64,000 nucleotides of DNA from Membranipora membranacea (GCA_914767715.1 OU612071.1:28329681-28393680), one strand, 5' to 3'. Positions 23,071-34,469 are shown, counted from the first letter of the stretch. Notes: generated from the letters alone by a model not told the origin. Numbers and translations are program-made.

Positions 23071-23581
23071 TCACCAGATGTTGTGGTGGACTGCCCATAC
23101 AATGATGGCCTGGAGATATCGAACTGCCCTTCAGTAACCGTGGTCAGTTAGGTGGGTGCCGTCTCTGCTTCTCCAAGGTTGCCTTCTATCCCAGACGGTT
23201 ACTGCCTTATCTCCCAAGTGCCTCTGCTCCATTATGGATGCGAACTCCCTGGCTCTCAAAATGTACTGTTGGTTGGTCCATGGCCACTGTGAAGTTATGA
23301 CGACAGTCTGGGCCCTGCACTGGTCCACCATCTGCCGTCCTAGATGACCAATCCTGTCAGCCAGTTGCATTGCAGCCACTGCCGAGGTCGTTGCCTCCAA
23401 GCATCAAGAACACCACATCCACATCTGTTGCCGAGTGGGCATTCATCTCTCCCCATCTTATGCCGGCCCCTCTTCTCTCCGCAAATCTAAGTGAAACCCC
23501 ACTTAGGCGGTGTAGGAGCTCTTGCTTGTATCTAACTAATCTTGATACATGGGGGTCCCCCATTATGAGGACAGAACAATT
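23071..23581 (-). pseudogene. SGNH-hydrolase block of the YR retroelement
   Basis: SGNH/GDSL-like esterase domain, a known accessory domain of Ngaro-type elements. Block I reads MGDPHVSR, where GDSH is expected, so the nucleophile Ser is a Pro. Block III is LMLGGNDLGS and block V is DGTHLTDHGY with the Asp-x-x-His pair. A frame break separates the GGND part (23647-23357 frame) from the rest (23400-23131 frame). A TGA follows HGY, yet the same frame stays open and plausible for ~20 more codons to a TGA-TAA pair at about 23073. An acceptor-like TTTCTATTTCCAG ends just before 23581. Confidence 0.75.
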
Positions 23582-25829
23582 CTGGAAATAGAAAGAACAA
23601 TTGTAAGCAAACATGCACCACCATTCTTTAAATGTTAATTCTTGCACCTACCCGGCTGTTATATATATAGCGTTAGTATAAAGCGAGAAAAGCTATAAAT
23701 CCCTAAATGCATGAGCGAGAATGAAAGCATTCACTTATGCGTTGAATTATGAAGTTATTTAAAGTGTATATTACTTAACTACCCTAATTTCCCTCCCCAC
23801 AGTCAGCTTATCCAAAAAGCATTAACTCTCGTTCCCCAGCAGGATGAAGTGGGGCGTTTATAGTAAGCCGATTACACCACAGGTAGGTGTCACCTCAAAG
23901 CGGTTGCTCAACTCTTAAATAAGTGCTTCCCTGTGTTGTATAACTCCAGAGCCCTTTGGGGTTGCGTATTTATTATGCAGATAGCTTGATAATCACAACT
24001 CAAAACTTAGCACACACCCAATTGTTTTACATGCAAAACCAAACTAGCAAAAAAAAACCAGTTGATTTTGACCTTTTGTACTTCTGGCTGTAGCAGCGCT
24101 TATATGTCCACATGGACTAACCTCCTACCAGAGTCATCACCTCAAGTACATGAGGGTCACACATTTTTGGGAATATAGTGCAACAACTATAGGGTTAGTC
24201 AACACATAACAAAGCGTTACTAGCAAGCCCGTATCAATTCAGCCAACAATTAGTTAACCTGAACACATATATTACTTGAGCCAAAGCCAACACCAATATA
24301 GCAAAGGGTAAGCACAAATTAAATCACCACAGCATCATAAAGTTATTTCACCTCAAATTCATGAGGAACGCCACATGAATCACCTCTAAGAGGGTTATCA
24401 CCTCATATTCATGATGGTCACAATTTAAAAACAAAATGTTACATTAACCTGGATCATTCCCTTAATTAAATCACCTCTCAGAGGGTTATCACCTCATGTT
24501 CATGAGGGTCACAAATTACCAAATGGTACTCTAGTCCTGGGAGACATCATTGTATCAGTATTTTCAGAATATCTGAGTCTAACAATTTTACATTTTGTTG
24601 CACTATAATTACTTAGCTTTCTTCTATCAAGACACTGTCACACACCCAGTCATATGCAGTAAGGCAATTATGTGCTAGTGTCAATTTAGCCACCAAAGTG
24701 GGCACTCTAGTGTGTACGTCACCCTCACACCACTGATTTTAAGATATACAACAATATTTTACATTCAGTTCAACAGACGCTGACTTTGTTACTATGACAG
24801 CAGATCATTCTCAATATTATATTTAACTGTACTGTTTTCTATTCTAACAAACAGATAACATCTATACTGTAGTTGTAAGTACAGCTAAAATATCTTTCTG
24901 AAATGATTATTTTGCTCTGATAATTTCTGTCATCTGAAATACTTGAGGACAGATTGACAGCATGTCAGCACAGCAGCGGTAAATTCACCTTCAACGATTA
25001 TTAATGTTTTTCAATTAACGCGATGTGTTTGCTAATACGATTCTTGAATTAATCATTTAAAACACCAGGATTAACTTTATATTTCTGTGTAAACTTATTG
25101 CGATTACAAATAAGCATGTATTTAGGATTTATAACTATTTCTTTCAGGTGATAGATTTACATCTATACGTTAATCATTAGACCAGATCGTAACTCTTTAT
25201 CCTACCTACTGTATGTTAACGGAGGGGCAGTATTTTTGTAAGTGTAATAATAATTATCATGTAACATTATTCTTTGCATTTAAATGTTTCATTCAATGTG
25301 AATCAAATCGAACAGCAAGCAACACGCAATGATTATTGATAGCATAATAATTTATAATTTCAAATTGTATTGTTTATCGCTGAGATGAAATTAATTGCCG
25401 TTATAATTTGGCTGATTTTTCATACATGTAGCACCTTTGCTTTGTATCATCACCACACTATACCAGTTTTATTAATTACTTCGAATTTTATTATTCAGGG
25501 TAACAGCTCGTGATATTTCACAAATAAACGCCTGTGTTGCTTAAACTCTCCTGATACGTTAACATACCGGTACAATCATATACCATGGCCTTTATCACCT
25601 CTCAGAGGGTTATCACCTCATATTTAAGAGGGTTACAAAGTTTTTCAAATCGTTTGGTATCTACAAGGGGTCCCAGCAATGGGCCATGTAAGGCCAATAA
25701 CCCTAACACGTACGCTGTGTATCATAGGGTGGCAATGGTGGATTGGAATGTACTGTGGGATGAGAGAACACAACTCCGAGTAGTGAATAGCGGGCTATCT
25801 AATTAGCGCCATCGACCCATTCTTTTTTG
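23582..25829. repeat. non-coding, with five copies of a palindromic CACCTCA...TGAGG repeat
   Basis: Copies of a ~35-45 bp block centred on CACCTCAtattcaTGAGG lie at 24131-24162, 24342-24375, 24380-24423, 24470-24517 and 25593-25640. The last two share CACCTCTCAGAGGGTTATCA. The region is upstream of the YR element in its own orientation. A 73-codon ORF at 25585-25806 overlaps the last copy and is not convincing. No gene seen. Confidence 0.6.
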
Positions 25830-25837
25830 GGGATGGT

Positions 25838-26000
25838 GAGATGGCGCAATCGGTTAGCGCGCTTGCTATTCACTGCCAGGCGATTAGTGCCGCAGGAGTT
25901 GTGGGTTCGAGTCCCACTGGGGGAGCTTTCATTGTTGATCGTTCCAGCCCCCAGCACCCTCGGGTGTATACCTCTCCTACCATGAAATACTTTAACCATC
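25838..26000 (+). mobile_element. tRNA-derived SINE
   Basis: An A-box-like TGGCGCAATCGGTTAGCGCG (25852 on) and a B-box-like GTGGGTTCGAGTCCCAC (about 25901-25917) are spaced like a pol III promoter. The 5' and 3' acceptor strands (GGTGAGA and TGGGGGA) do not pair and no clean anticodon stem forms, so this is not a functional tRNA gene. The sequence after the B box is taken as SINE body; the 3' limit is uncertain. Confidence 0.65.
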
Positions 26001-27085
26001 CCGTAGACTTTATATTCAAATTTAGCCTCCGCAGGGTAATCTTAAGCCTATCAGGTTAGGTCATTCAAGACAATACATAGGCCTTAAGAGTAGTGCCAAT
26101 AAATATCCATCACATACTGGAAAGAGCAATAGATACTCACAGCTGATCACCATGAGGCATCTCATGACGATAGAATAATAAAATAATGATAATACAAAAA
26201 CTGACTATCCAGTGATTAATGACTCTTGAGGGTCAGTGCTTGCAATAGCAGTCGTAGCATACACAAGTGACAAGTTACTCACCAGAATTCCTTTGAGAAA
26301 TCTGTCTTTAAACCGTCAGAATACATTGTAATTGATGGCAGTGAAAAGTTATCCACAGTAGCTGACAGTTGAGCTAAGCTCAATGCAATAAGATTTCTTA
26401 TTAAACAATTGCACTTAGTTACGCTTTGCGCAGTACCACAGCTTACCCGGACATTCCTCTCAGCTTGAGGTGCCACTTTCTGGTTCAAATGGTTAGGCAT
26501 ATGCCTTCTAAAAGCCATTGGAACAGATTAACTTAATTGAATGAATATATAATCAAGCAAATGTTGTGAAAAGATGACCTGTCTCTTCAGCTGTTTAGAA
26601 TAAATGGGACGAGAACTGACGAGATAAGTAAATTTGCATAACTCGCTGTAAGGTGCGCCTTGAAACAGGATAATGCTTAACATAAGTTAAGACAACTACA
26701 AAATATGAGGCTCAAAGGCTAGGTTAGAGCTAGTAAATTTTACCAGTCATAACACAGTACTGTGTTATTAAATAACTGAGCCTTGTCACATTGCGCAAGA
26801 AAAAATGAGTTCTTTAGGTGTAAAAAGTTCTGTATATTCTTATTCCCTACAGTATTACTGTAACCCACAACCATACCAAGGGAATCATAAGCCATCAAAT
26901 TCACATGTCTAAGCCTTTACCTGCTGTCTAGATTTCAAGGCCCTATCCAAACTCCCGTCTTATTTACCAAATTTCCTGGAAAAAATTGTTTGGCAGTATT
27001 TTCATTTTCTCTCACATGTTGCTCAGATGTGATATTTTTTTAGCAAGAGTTGCAGCTGACCCTCCAACAAAATTACAAAAATGGG
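26001..27085. other. non-coding stretch
   Basis: Short ORFs only (for example 26279-26518 minus, 79 codons, with no recognisable domain). No gene, RNA or mobile element that I can support. Confidence 0.35.
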
Positions 27086-28364
27086 AAAAAAACTGGACCA
27101 CAACTGGACCTCATGGTGATTTAATATAGCTAGAGGTCTGTAACTTAGCACACATAGACAATGGCATAGTATCAGTTGATATAGCAAAGAAAATTTCTAA
27201 AAGAGCTTTTACTTAACAATAATAGCACTGAAAACCTCATTTTTTTGGGTAAAACTGGGAAAATAAACTGGACCACACTGGACCTCATGGTGATCTACTA
27301 TAGCTAGAGGTCTGTAACTTAGCACACATAGACAATGTCATAGTATCAGTTGATATAGCAAAGAAAATTCCTAAAAGAGCTTTTACTTAACGATAATAGC
27401 ACTGAAAACCTCATTTTTTGGGGTAAAAATGGGAAAAAAAACTGGACCACACTGGACCTCATGGTGATCTACTATAGCTAGAGGTCTGTAACTTAGCACA
27501 CATAGACAATGGCATAGTATCAGTTGATAAAGCAAGGAAAATTCTAAAAAAAGCTTTTACTTCACGATAATAGCACTGAAAGCCTCATTTTTTTTGGTAA
27601 AAATGGGAAAGAAAACTGGACCACCACTGGACCTCATGGTGAAGTACTGTAGCTAGAGGTCTGTAACTTACCACACATAGTTGATAGCATTGTAATAGTT
27701 GAAAAAGCAAAAGAACCTGCAAAAAAAGCTTTTGATAAATAGCTCTGCTAACCTCATTTTTTTGGGTAAACTTGGAAAAAAACTGGACCACAACTTGAGC
27801 TCATGGTGATATAATTTAGCTATACTATGTCTGTAACTCACCACACATAGTCAATGGCATAGTATCAGTTGATATAGCAAAATAAATCAGCCAGTTAGCT
27901 TAAATTTTCACAACTAGCTCTTATATCCTCATTTTTTTGGGTAAACTTGGGAAAAAAACTGGACTATAGCTAGAGGTCTGAAACTTGGTACACATATTAA
28001 TTAACACAGTATATGTCTCGTTAGCAAAAAAATAATAAAGAAAAAGCTTTTGGTTTTTAGAAAAAGCTTTGAAAACGTCTGCTTGTGGGTTAAATATAAA
28101 TAAAAAACTGGACCTCATGGCGATGTAGTATAGCTAGAGGTCTGAAACTTGTAAAAAAATATTTATTAACACGGTATTAGTCCTTTGAGAAAAAGGAATT
28201 TCGGGAAAAGCTTTTCTTTTTCTGAAAAAAAGCTTGGAAACCTCTGTTTATAATTTAAATACATATGAAAAACTGGACCTCATGGCGATGTAGTATAGCT
28301 AGAGGTGTGAAACTTGGTACACCTATTATCTATTAAATCAGTATCAGTCCTTTGAGCAAAAATA
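27086..28364. repeat. ~170-bp tandem array, left part (about 8 units)
   Basis: Units start near 27092, 27260, 27442, 27616, 27782, 27957, 28105 and 28270, so the period is about 150-180 bp. Conserved core: CTGGACC, CATGGTGAT, TATAGCTAGAGGTCTG and AACTT. The first four units are the most alike and divergence grows to the right. It continues after the LINE at 32.55 kb and in inverted form at 40.5 kb. Confidence 0.9.
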
Positions 28365-28416
28365 ATTCAATGTACAATGTACCTGGGTAGATTTTGAGCA
28401 GGAGTACGTTGACGCA

Positions 28417-29449
28417 TTGGACGAGCTAGAAAGCAGCAAGTCAAGAAGTAGATCGCCATTGAAGGGTATCATCAACAAAAACTTTGATATTGGTAATAGT
28501 ACCTCAGACACTGGTATTTGTACCTTTAATAAATCATCTCATCAAGCACCAACAATGACTACATCGGAGTGTACTAATTGTAAGTACCTGGCACTCCAAG
28601 TCAAAACCTTAACGAGTGATGTCGCATACTTGCGAAAAACATTGGAACTCTTAGAAGGGAAATACAGTGGTAACACCGTAAACATAGAAAAAAAAATGTC
28701 ATGTTTAGGAGAGGACATAAAAGTCCTCTCTACAGAGATGAAGAGCATGACAGATGAGTTGAAAAATCATAAAGTCCTCGCCTCTGATGTGCTCAAACGT
28801 AATATCGTACACCAGAACACAAGGAGCAACACCAAAAAAAAAAGATGAGCCAATGCAATGGCGGAGAGAACAAACGAAATATAATAACCAAAATAAAACA
28901 ACATCTATCTTCAACTGGAAGAAATGTATTGTTCTTCATAACTTGGCACAACCGCAAGAAATAGAAAAAGATGAAATAAGATTGCACTTGTGCAAAGTTT
29001 TTGGACCAATGGATATTACAATTATAAACAGATATCAATTTAGTAGAGAATACCCGGACAGGTGTAAGTTTATCATACAAATTGAAGATGATACACAGAG
29101 AACACATATAATTGAAGGCTGGAAAACTAATTTCCTTGGTGGATCATCAATGAGGCACACTGTAGCAAAGCCTACAAACATCCTGATTGTCCCTAATGTG
29201 CCATTGGCATTTGGAGAAGAGGACATTTTGAGAGATGTCAACCATGAATTTAGAGCACTTTGCGTCAAGAGACTGAGGGATAGAGATGACAGACCACTAC
29301 GTGCCATCAGTATCCAGTTCCAGTCGGAGAATGAGACGAAGAAAGCTATGGAGATAGGGAAAATCGAATTCCCTTCAATGTACAATATTATACTATCATT
29401 GAAAACACCAGGAGATAAAAGGAACACAACAATACATATAGATGAGTAA
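28417..29449 (+). pseudogene. LINE ORF1, coiled coil plus RRM-like regions, frameshifted at an A10 run
   Basis: The first 143 codons contain a heptad-rich segment (about LALQVKTLTSDVAYLRKTL and on), the expected trimerising coiled coil of ORF1 proteins. Coding then continues in another frame as 220 codons, with a WKKCIVLHN start, two alpha-beta RRM-like stretches (CKFIIQIEDD; ILIVPNVPLAFGEEDIL) and an end at 29449. The switch falls at ten consecutive A at 28834-28843, so a one-base slip in the run joins the halves. It could be a mutation, an assembly error or a slippery site. Confidence 0.75.
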
Positions 29450-29513
29450 GCTCCAAACAACAGGCCAACCTTTCAATACAAATTTTTCTTAACCTAATTT
29501 TGACACTTTAAAA

Positions 29514-30470
29514 GTGATCAAAAATCCTTTTTCCTTTGCCCATTTGAATATTCGTGGAATCACTTCAAAAATTGATGAAGTGAGACACATATTGTCTACT
29601 TACAATTTTTCAATCTTCGGTTTAAGCGAGACTTTTCTGGATGGAAACAAACCAGATTCTTTTTATCAAATTCCATCATATGATATGTTAAGAAGAGATA
29701 GGAAACCTCGACCTGGAGGTGGTATAATATGTTATATAAAGCAGGGTTTTCAGTATGAATTAATCAATGATTTCAATCACATAATTGATGAATCTATTAC
29801 CATCAAAATTCGCCATAAAGCATCTCATGCTTTCTTAATTTCCTTTATTTATCGTCCTCCGAACTCGTCAATTTCTTGGAATGACTCTTTGAGACTATAC
29901 CTAGATTGTTGCACCAAGCACACAGAAGAAGTCATCATTCTTGGTGACTTTAATGTAAATCTCTTGGAAAATAGCAGAAAGAAAAAATGGCTACCAATTT
30001 TCTCCAGATTCTCTTTCAAACAAATGGTGAATGAGCCAACACGTGTCAGCGAAAATTTTTCTAGCCTGCTTGATCATATTTACACAAATAAGGATTGTAA
30101 CTTACAACATACCTCAGTATTAAAAACAGCTGTAAGTGATCACTATCTCACATATAGCATAAGAAAAATAGGTGTTGTCCCAAGTGTAAAAAAATTCAAA
30201 ATAAGCTTCAATGACTTTTCTAGAATGACCCCAGAAAATTTACGCAGATCTTTTTCAGATGTTAATTGGGATATCATTCGATGTCTCAGGTCATCTAGTG
30301 AGATGATAGAAAGTTTCAATCAGGTTTTTTTGGAGAAAATTAGTCTAAATATAAGAAGGAAAGTTTGTTTTGTAAAGACAGAAGTTTTACCACCATGGCT
30401 TGATATTGAAGTCTCTAGACAAATGAAAATAAGGGATTCACTAAAACACTCTCAAAACTGGGATGATTAA
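29514..30470 (+). CDS. LINE APE-type endonuclease domain
   Basis: 318 codons, with no ATG needed for this downstream ORF. The endonuclease boxes are complete: LNIRGI, FGLSETFLDG (catalytic Glu), YDMLRRDR, GGIICYIK, FIYRPPN, VIILGDFNVNL (Asp/Asn), LLDHIYTN and VSDHYLTY (Asp-His). The frame stops at 30468 but the same frame resumes (KKQRNLVTNLI), matching the linker in the 4.4 kb copy, so the stop is a single mutation within a longer ORF2. In the element it nicks target DNA for target-primed reverse transcription. Confidence 0.85.
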   Translation: MIKNPFSFAHLNIRGITSKIDEVRHILSTYNFSIFGLSETFLDGNKPDSFYQIPSYDMLRRDRKPRPGGGIICYIKQGFQYELINDFNHIIDESITIKIRHKASHAFLISFIYRPPNSSISWNDSLRLYLDCCTKHTEEVIILGDFNVNLLENSRKKKWLPIFSRFSFKQMVNEPTRVSENFSSLLDHIYTNKDCNLQHTSVLKTAVSDHYLTYSIRKIGVVPSVKKFKISFNDFSRMTPENLRRSFSDVNWDIIRCLRSSSEMIESFNQVFLEKISLNIRRKVCFVKTEVLPPWLDIEVSRQMKIRDSLKHSQNWDD

Positions 30471-32282
30471 AAAAAGCAGAGAAATTTAGTTACAAATCTT
30501 ATAAACAAAAAAAAGAAGACGTATTTTTCTGGTTTGGTTAAAAACTCAGCAAATAATAATACAAAACCAATTTGGGACGCCCTCAACATCGGAAAGACAA
30601 AGAAAAAGTCTTCTAGTTCTTCTTCAACTCTTACCAGCAAAGACCTGAACAATCATTTCTCAACAATCGCTGACATACTAGGTCATGGGTTTAGAAAGGA
30701 AAATCATTCAAAAAATACCCCTGAAATCAGATAATATACTACCTACAAACTCTCAGGAAAAATTCTTGTCTAACTTAAAAAGATTTTCTCCTGCATCAAT
30801 TTGCCAAATCTTTTTCTGATAAGAAATCGACTGGTCCTGATGGTATCTCAGTTATGATGCTTAAAAAGACGCTCCCTTTTGTCATTAATATATTGACCGA
30901 CATCTTCAATCAGATTCTAATTGAGGGTGATTTCCCCAAATGTTGGTAGACAGCTAGAGTAACCCCTGTTTTTAAGGGTGGAGATCCGAATGATCCATCA
31001 AATTACAGACCTATATCGATTCTGCCTATATTGTCAAAGATTTTTGAAAAACATATAAATAAATGTTTAATGACTTTCCTGACTGACATAAAAGCTATTC
31101 ACCCTCTTCAATCAGGATTCAGAAGTAATTACTCTTGCTCTGATGCTGCACATAAAGTGGTGTCAGATATGCTCCACCAAAAGCAAAAAAATAGGTGTGT
31201 TATAGGAATGTTCTTGGACTTCTGTAAGGCTTTCGACTGTGTAAACCATGAGATCTTGTTTAATAAACTCGCTTCCTATAAAATAATTGGTCCCTCATTG
31301 AAGTTGATAAAATCATTTCTTGATGACCGGCAACAATATGTATTTTATAATCAAATTGCTTCAGAAAAAAAACCAATTAACATAGGTGTCCCACAGGGTT
31401 CAATTTTAGCTCCAACTTTATTTCTTGTGTTCATAAATGATATGTTAAATTTACCCCTGTCCTCAACTGCTTATGCGTACGCAGACGATACTGTATTTAT
31501 ATGCCATCAGAAAGATCCACAGTCTCTGGAGCAACATTGTAGGGGTGACTTGGGTGTCATCCAAGAATGGTGCTATAATAATCGGATGACCATAAATATA
31601 AAAAAATCCCATTACCTTGTTTTTGGCAATGCAAAACATAAATTTGATTTAAAATTCTCCAATACCACCCTGTTACGATCATCTACCACTAAACTACTCG
31701 GATTTACAATTAGTGATTCGATGTCATTTGATAATCATATTGAATATATAAAAACTAAAATACAAAAAAATTCCAATTTGTTACAATTATGCAGAACATT
31801 TTTGACCACACAATCAGCCAGACAGTTTTACTTTCAATTCATACATTGCCACATCATAAATGCAATACAATTTTTTCTTGAATATCAGTCCAAAATATCA
31901 GCTAGATTCACTTTATGTTTATCAGAAAGCTGCGCTAAGAATTATTGCAAATATTCATTACAATCCAGTTCAATTATCAAATACGTTTTTCTTATGTCGT
32001 ACTTTAAGAATATTGCCACTTCCTAGTCTTCTTATATATTTTAGTTCTCTCTATGCCTACAGAATAATGTATAACAACACACCTAGCTATATTGATGATC
32101 TTTTTCTTTCTAGAAATCGAAGATACCCCAAGCGCGATAATTTTCTTATTTTACCTCCTAATGATAAACTAAACATTACAATTGCTTCATCTTTTAATAA
32201 TCTTCCTTTGTCAATACGCTCACTGAGCAAAGTAACATCATTTAAATCTGGCGTATTCAAATATCTTTTGTTTCAATTATAA
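30471..32282 (+). pseudogene. LINE reverse transcriptase and C-terminal region
   Basis: After the linker (30471-30734) and a frame break, RT runs from 31031: SKIFEKHINK, LQSGFRSNYS, motif A MFLDFCKAFDCVNH, VPQGSILAP, AYAYADDTVF (catalytic YADD intact), and LLGFTISDSMSFDNHI. Another frame break near 31860 leads to the C-terminal segment ending at 32282. The active-site aspartates are present, so this is a younger copy than the one at 3-6 kb, but it is still disabled by at least one stop and two frame breaks. Confidence 0.85.
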
Positions 32283-32545
32283 CATAATCTTTTTATCTCT
32301 GCAACAAGTTTTGCCTCTGCACAATACTATAATGAAAATATCTTAACATTTTTATTTTCTCTCTTCTCAAAGACATCCTATCTATTTCCACCTCACTGCT
32401 GAAACATTTTAACTCATCTTCAGTCTCAAGCTTTCCTTTTTTTTCTCTTTTCCTTTATTTTCAGCACTATTCGGAAAACATTCCGCTACTGGAATGAAAT
32501 AGACTGCCAATAAAAGTGTAAAAAAAAAAGAAAAAAAAAAAGAAA

Positions 32546-33190
32546 AAGGTGTCTTTTCTGAAAAAAAGCTTTTGAAACATCTACGTGTGGGTTAAATATA
32601 CAGGAAACACTGGACCTCGTGGTGATGTACTATAGCTAACACTATGAAACTGGGTAAACATATGTATTGACCCAGTATTAGAGTTTATAACAAAAGAAAT
32701 TTGAGAAAAAGCTTTCGTCATCCAGAAAAAGCTTTAAAAAACATCTGTTTATTGGATAAATATACATGAAGAAATGGACCAGCTAGAGGTATGTTATTGG
32801 GTACACCTAGGTATCAACTCAGTATTAGTTGGTTGGCAAAAGAAATTTAAGATAAAGCTCTCGTTATCCAGAAGAAGCTTATGGGTTACATATACATGAA
32901 AAACCGGACCTCGTAGTGAAGTATGATAGCTAGAGGTCTGAAACTGGATCTCGTGGTGAAGTACGATAGCTAGAGGTCTGAAACTTGGTACACATTATGT
33001 GTTATCTTAGTATTAGTCTTATAAACCCAATGAATTTCAGAAACGGGCCAGAAATAACTTTTGAAAAAAACTTATGAAAGTCTCAATTTGTTACATGAAA
33101 ACTGGACTAGTACTGCAGCTAAAAGTCTGTCACTTGGTAAACAGTCATGTTAACATACTACTGGCAAATCTAAAACACAGATTTTGTGTA
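32546..33190. repeat. ~170-bp tandem array, right part
   Basis: The array continues with more diverged units (CTGGACCTCGTGGTGATG near 32610, shortened units near 32775, 32905 and 32945). The closest unit has lost most of its inter-core spacer. This confirms that the LINE interrupted a single array. Confidence 0.8.
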
Positions 33191-33435
33191 CAATAAAACT
33201 TCACAGTAATTCTCAAGAGATGATGCCTGACATGGTGGGTCTTTCAATACAACTCCACCAAAATCACTACCTTGAGTGAGCAAGATCTGACAGAGGTCTT
33301 GTTCCAAGATTGCTCACTCGTTCATGGAACCATATACACTGTGATTGAATGGTTAGAGAACAATAATGCGTCTAATTGAAAGAAAAAATGGGCAACGTGA
33401 TAGTGATAGTTAGGTCTAAAAAGCATCGCTTGTTT
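33191..33435. other. short non-coding stretch with nested hairpin
   Basis: GAGTGAGCAA at about 33274 and TTGCTCACTC at about 33310 are inverted copies enclosing a second short inverted pair (CAAGATCT / GAGGTCTTG). Nothing coding. Confidence 0.4.
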
Positions 33436-34201
33436 AATGGGGTTGTGTTTTTCGGAGTAATCTCCCTTGATTATTTACAGATGAGACCATACTTTTGCAA
33501 AGTTTTATACAAGCCATAAAGGAAGCAGATGAGACCTTTTGCTGTAAAAACTCCTCGGTTGATGCTAACTACAATTGGTATTTTTATTCGGTAATCCAAA
33601 AATCTTACCTATATGCTGAAATAAAAAAGTATCGGAAAATCTTAATTTTTGATACAATTAAGATTAAATAATAATACATTAAATTATAAAAACCTGATCA
33701 ATCACAATGAAATTCAGTGTCAGGAAGGAAGGTATCATGAAATATACAGCTAAATTTGCTAAGTTTTGCAAAAAAATTCCATATATATATTGAGTTATTG
33801 TATTAGATATAGAATTGTTTTGTATTACAATAACATAAAATAAATATACGTTATTCTGAATTTTTTTTTCTTCAATCAATATTTTCAGGTTGGATTAACA
33901 TAATATTCAAAATTCAAAGCTGAAATATTACTATTTCTCTTTATTTTAATGATATATTTATTATACTATAAAATATAATGAATATCAAATTATATTCGCA
34001 GTCAATTTTTGTCTCATAAAGTGGGTCAGCATAATCAGCCTATGAAATTACCCTCATTTTGTTTCTATCTTAATTTCCCTGGCTGCCAGACCAAAAAGTG
34101 TGATCTGCTCCAATGACAGCTTATATAAAAAAATGCCAATTTATGGTCTCATCTGTTCAGCGCCCCCTATAATAAGGGACAACTCCTGACACAACCCCAT
34201 T
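33436..34201. mobile_element. ~770-bp non-autonomous element with ~80-bp imperfect terminal inverted repeats
   Basis: The left end starts AATGGGGTTGTG and includes ACAGATGAGACCATA; the right end is the reverse complement, TATGGTCTCATCTGT ... CACAACCCCATT. The arms are roughly 70 percent alike by eye. The interior is very AT-rich and has no ORF. I could not identify a convincing target-site duplication, so the superfamily is open. Confidence 0.7.
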
Positions 34202-34469
34202 GAAAGCCCCTTCGCCCCAGTTTCACAATAAAAGTGAGTGATGTATGGTGGTTAAAAAGTGGGTTTTAATCAAGAAGTCTTTTGATATTTGGCACATAAT
34301 TCTGAGACAGAATTCAGATCAGAGATTAAGGCAGGCTGATAACATATATGTGAGATAAAGAAACCCTATATCTATGTCAACTGCATATGTTCAAGAACCT
34401 AAAAACTCCTCCTACTTAGGCTATGAACATATAGGATAACATAAAAAAAATCATATGCGTTATGCTCAC
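34202..34469. other. non-coding stretch
   Basis: Lies downstream of the last visible USP exon. It could contain intron or further exons of that gene, but I do not see one. Confidence 0.3.

Larger units (their letters stand above)
19731..23581 (-). mobile_element. decayed Ngaro/DIRS-type tyrosine-recombinase retroelement
   Basis: On the minus strand the blocks run: SGNH hydrolase (23581-23071), gag-like with a Cys-rich knuckle (22654-21862), N-terminal RT region joined to RNase H (21700-20890), and tyrosine recombinase (20737-19850). This set of domains is typical of Ngaro/DIRS-group elements. The RT core is deleted, and every enzyme carries lesions at catalytic positions, stops or frameshifts. 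Each block begins directly after a 3'-splice-site-like TTT..CAG, and each is followed within 60 nt of its stop by GTATTAGTCG. Split direct repeats, as expected at the ends of such elements, were not located by eye, so the boundaries are approximate. Confidence 0.8.
28365..32545 (+). mobile_element. near full-length LINE (CR1/Jockey-like) inserted in the ~170-bp array
   Basis: Carries ORF1 in two frames (28417-28848 and 28787-29449), an APE endonuclease (29514-30470), RT (about 30480-32026) and a C-terminal part in another frame (31860-32282). A 3' UTR ends CCAATAAAAGTG plus an A-rich tail at 32510-32545. Array units resume on both sides, so the insertion split the array. Stop at 30468, and frame breaks before 31031 and near 31860. 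The clade name is a guess from motif style. Confidence 0.88.

Noticed and set aside
25838-25935. Functional tRNA gene
   Set aside because: The A and B boxes are good, but the acceptor strands do not pair and there is no anticodon arm; a SINE fits better.
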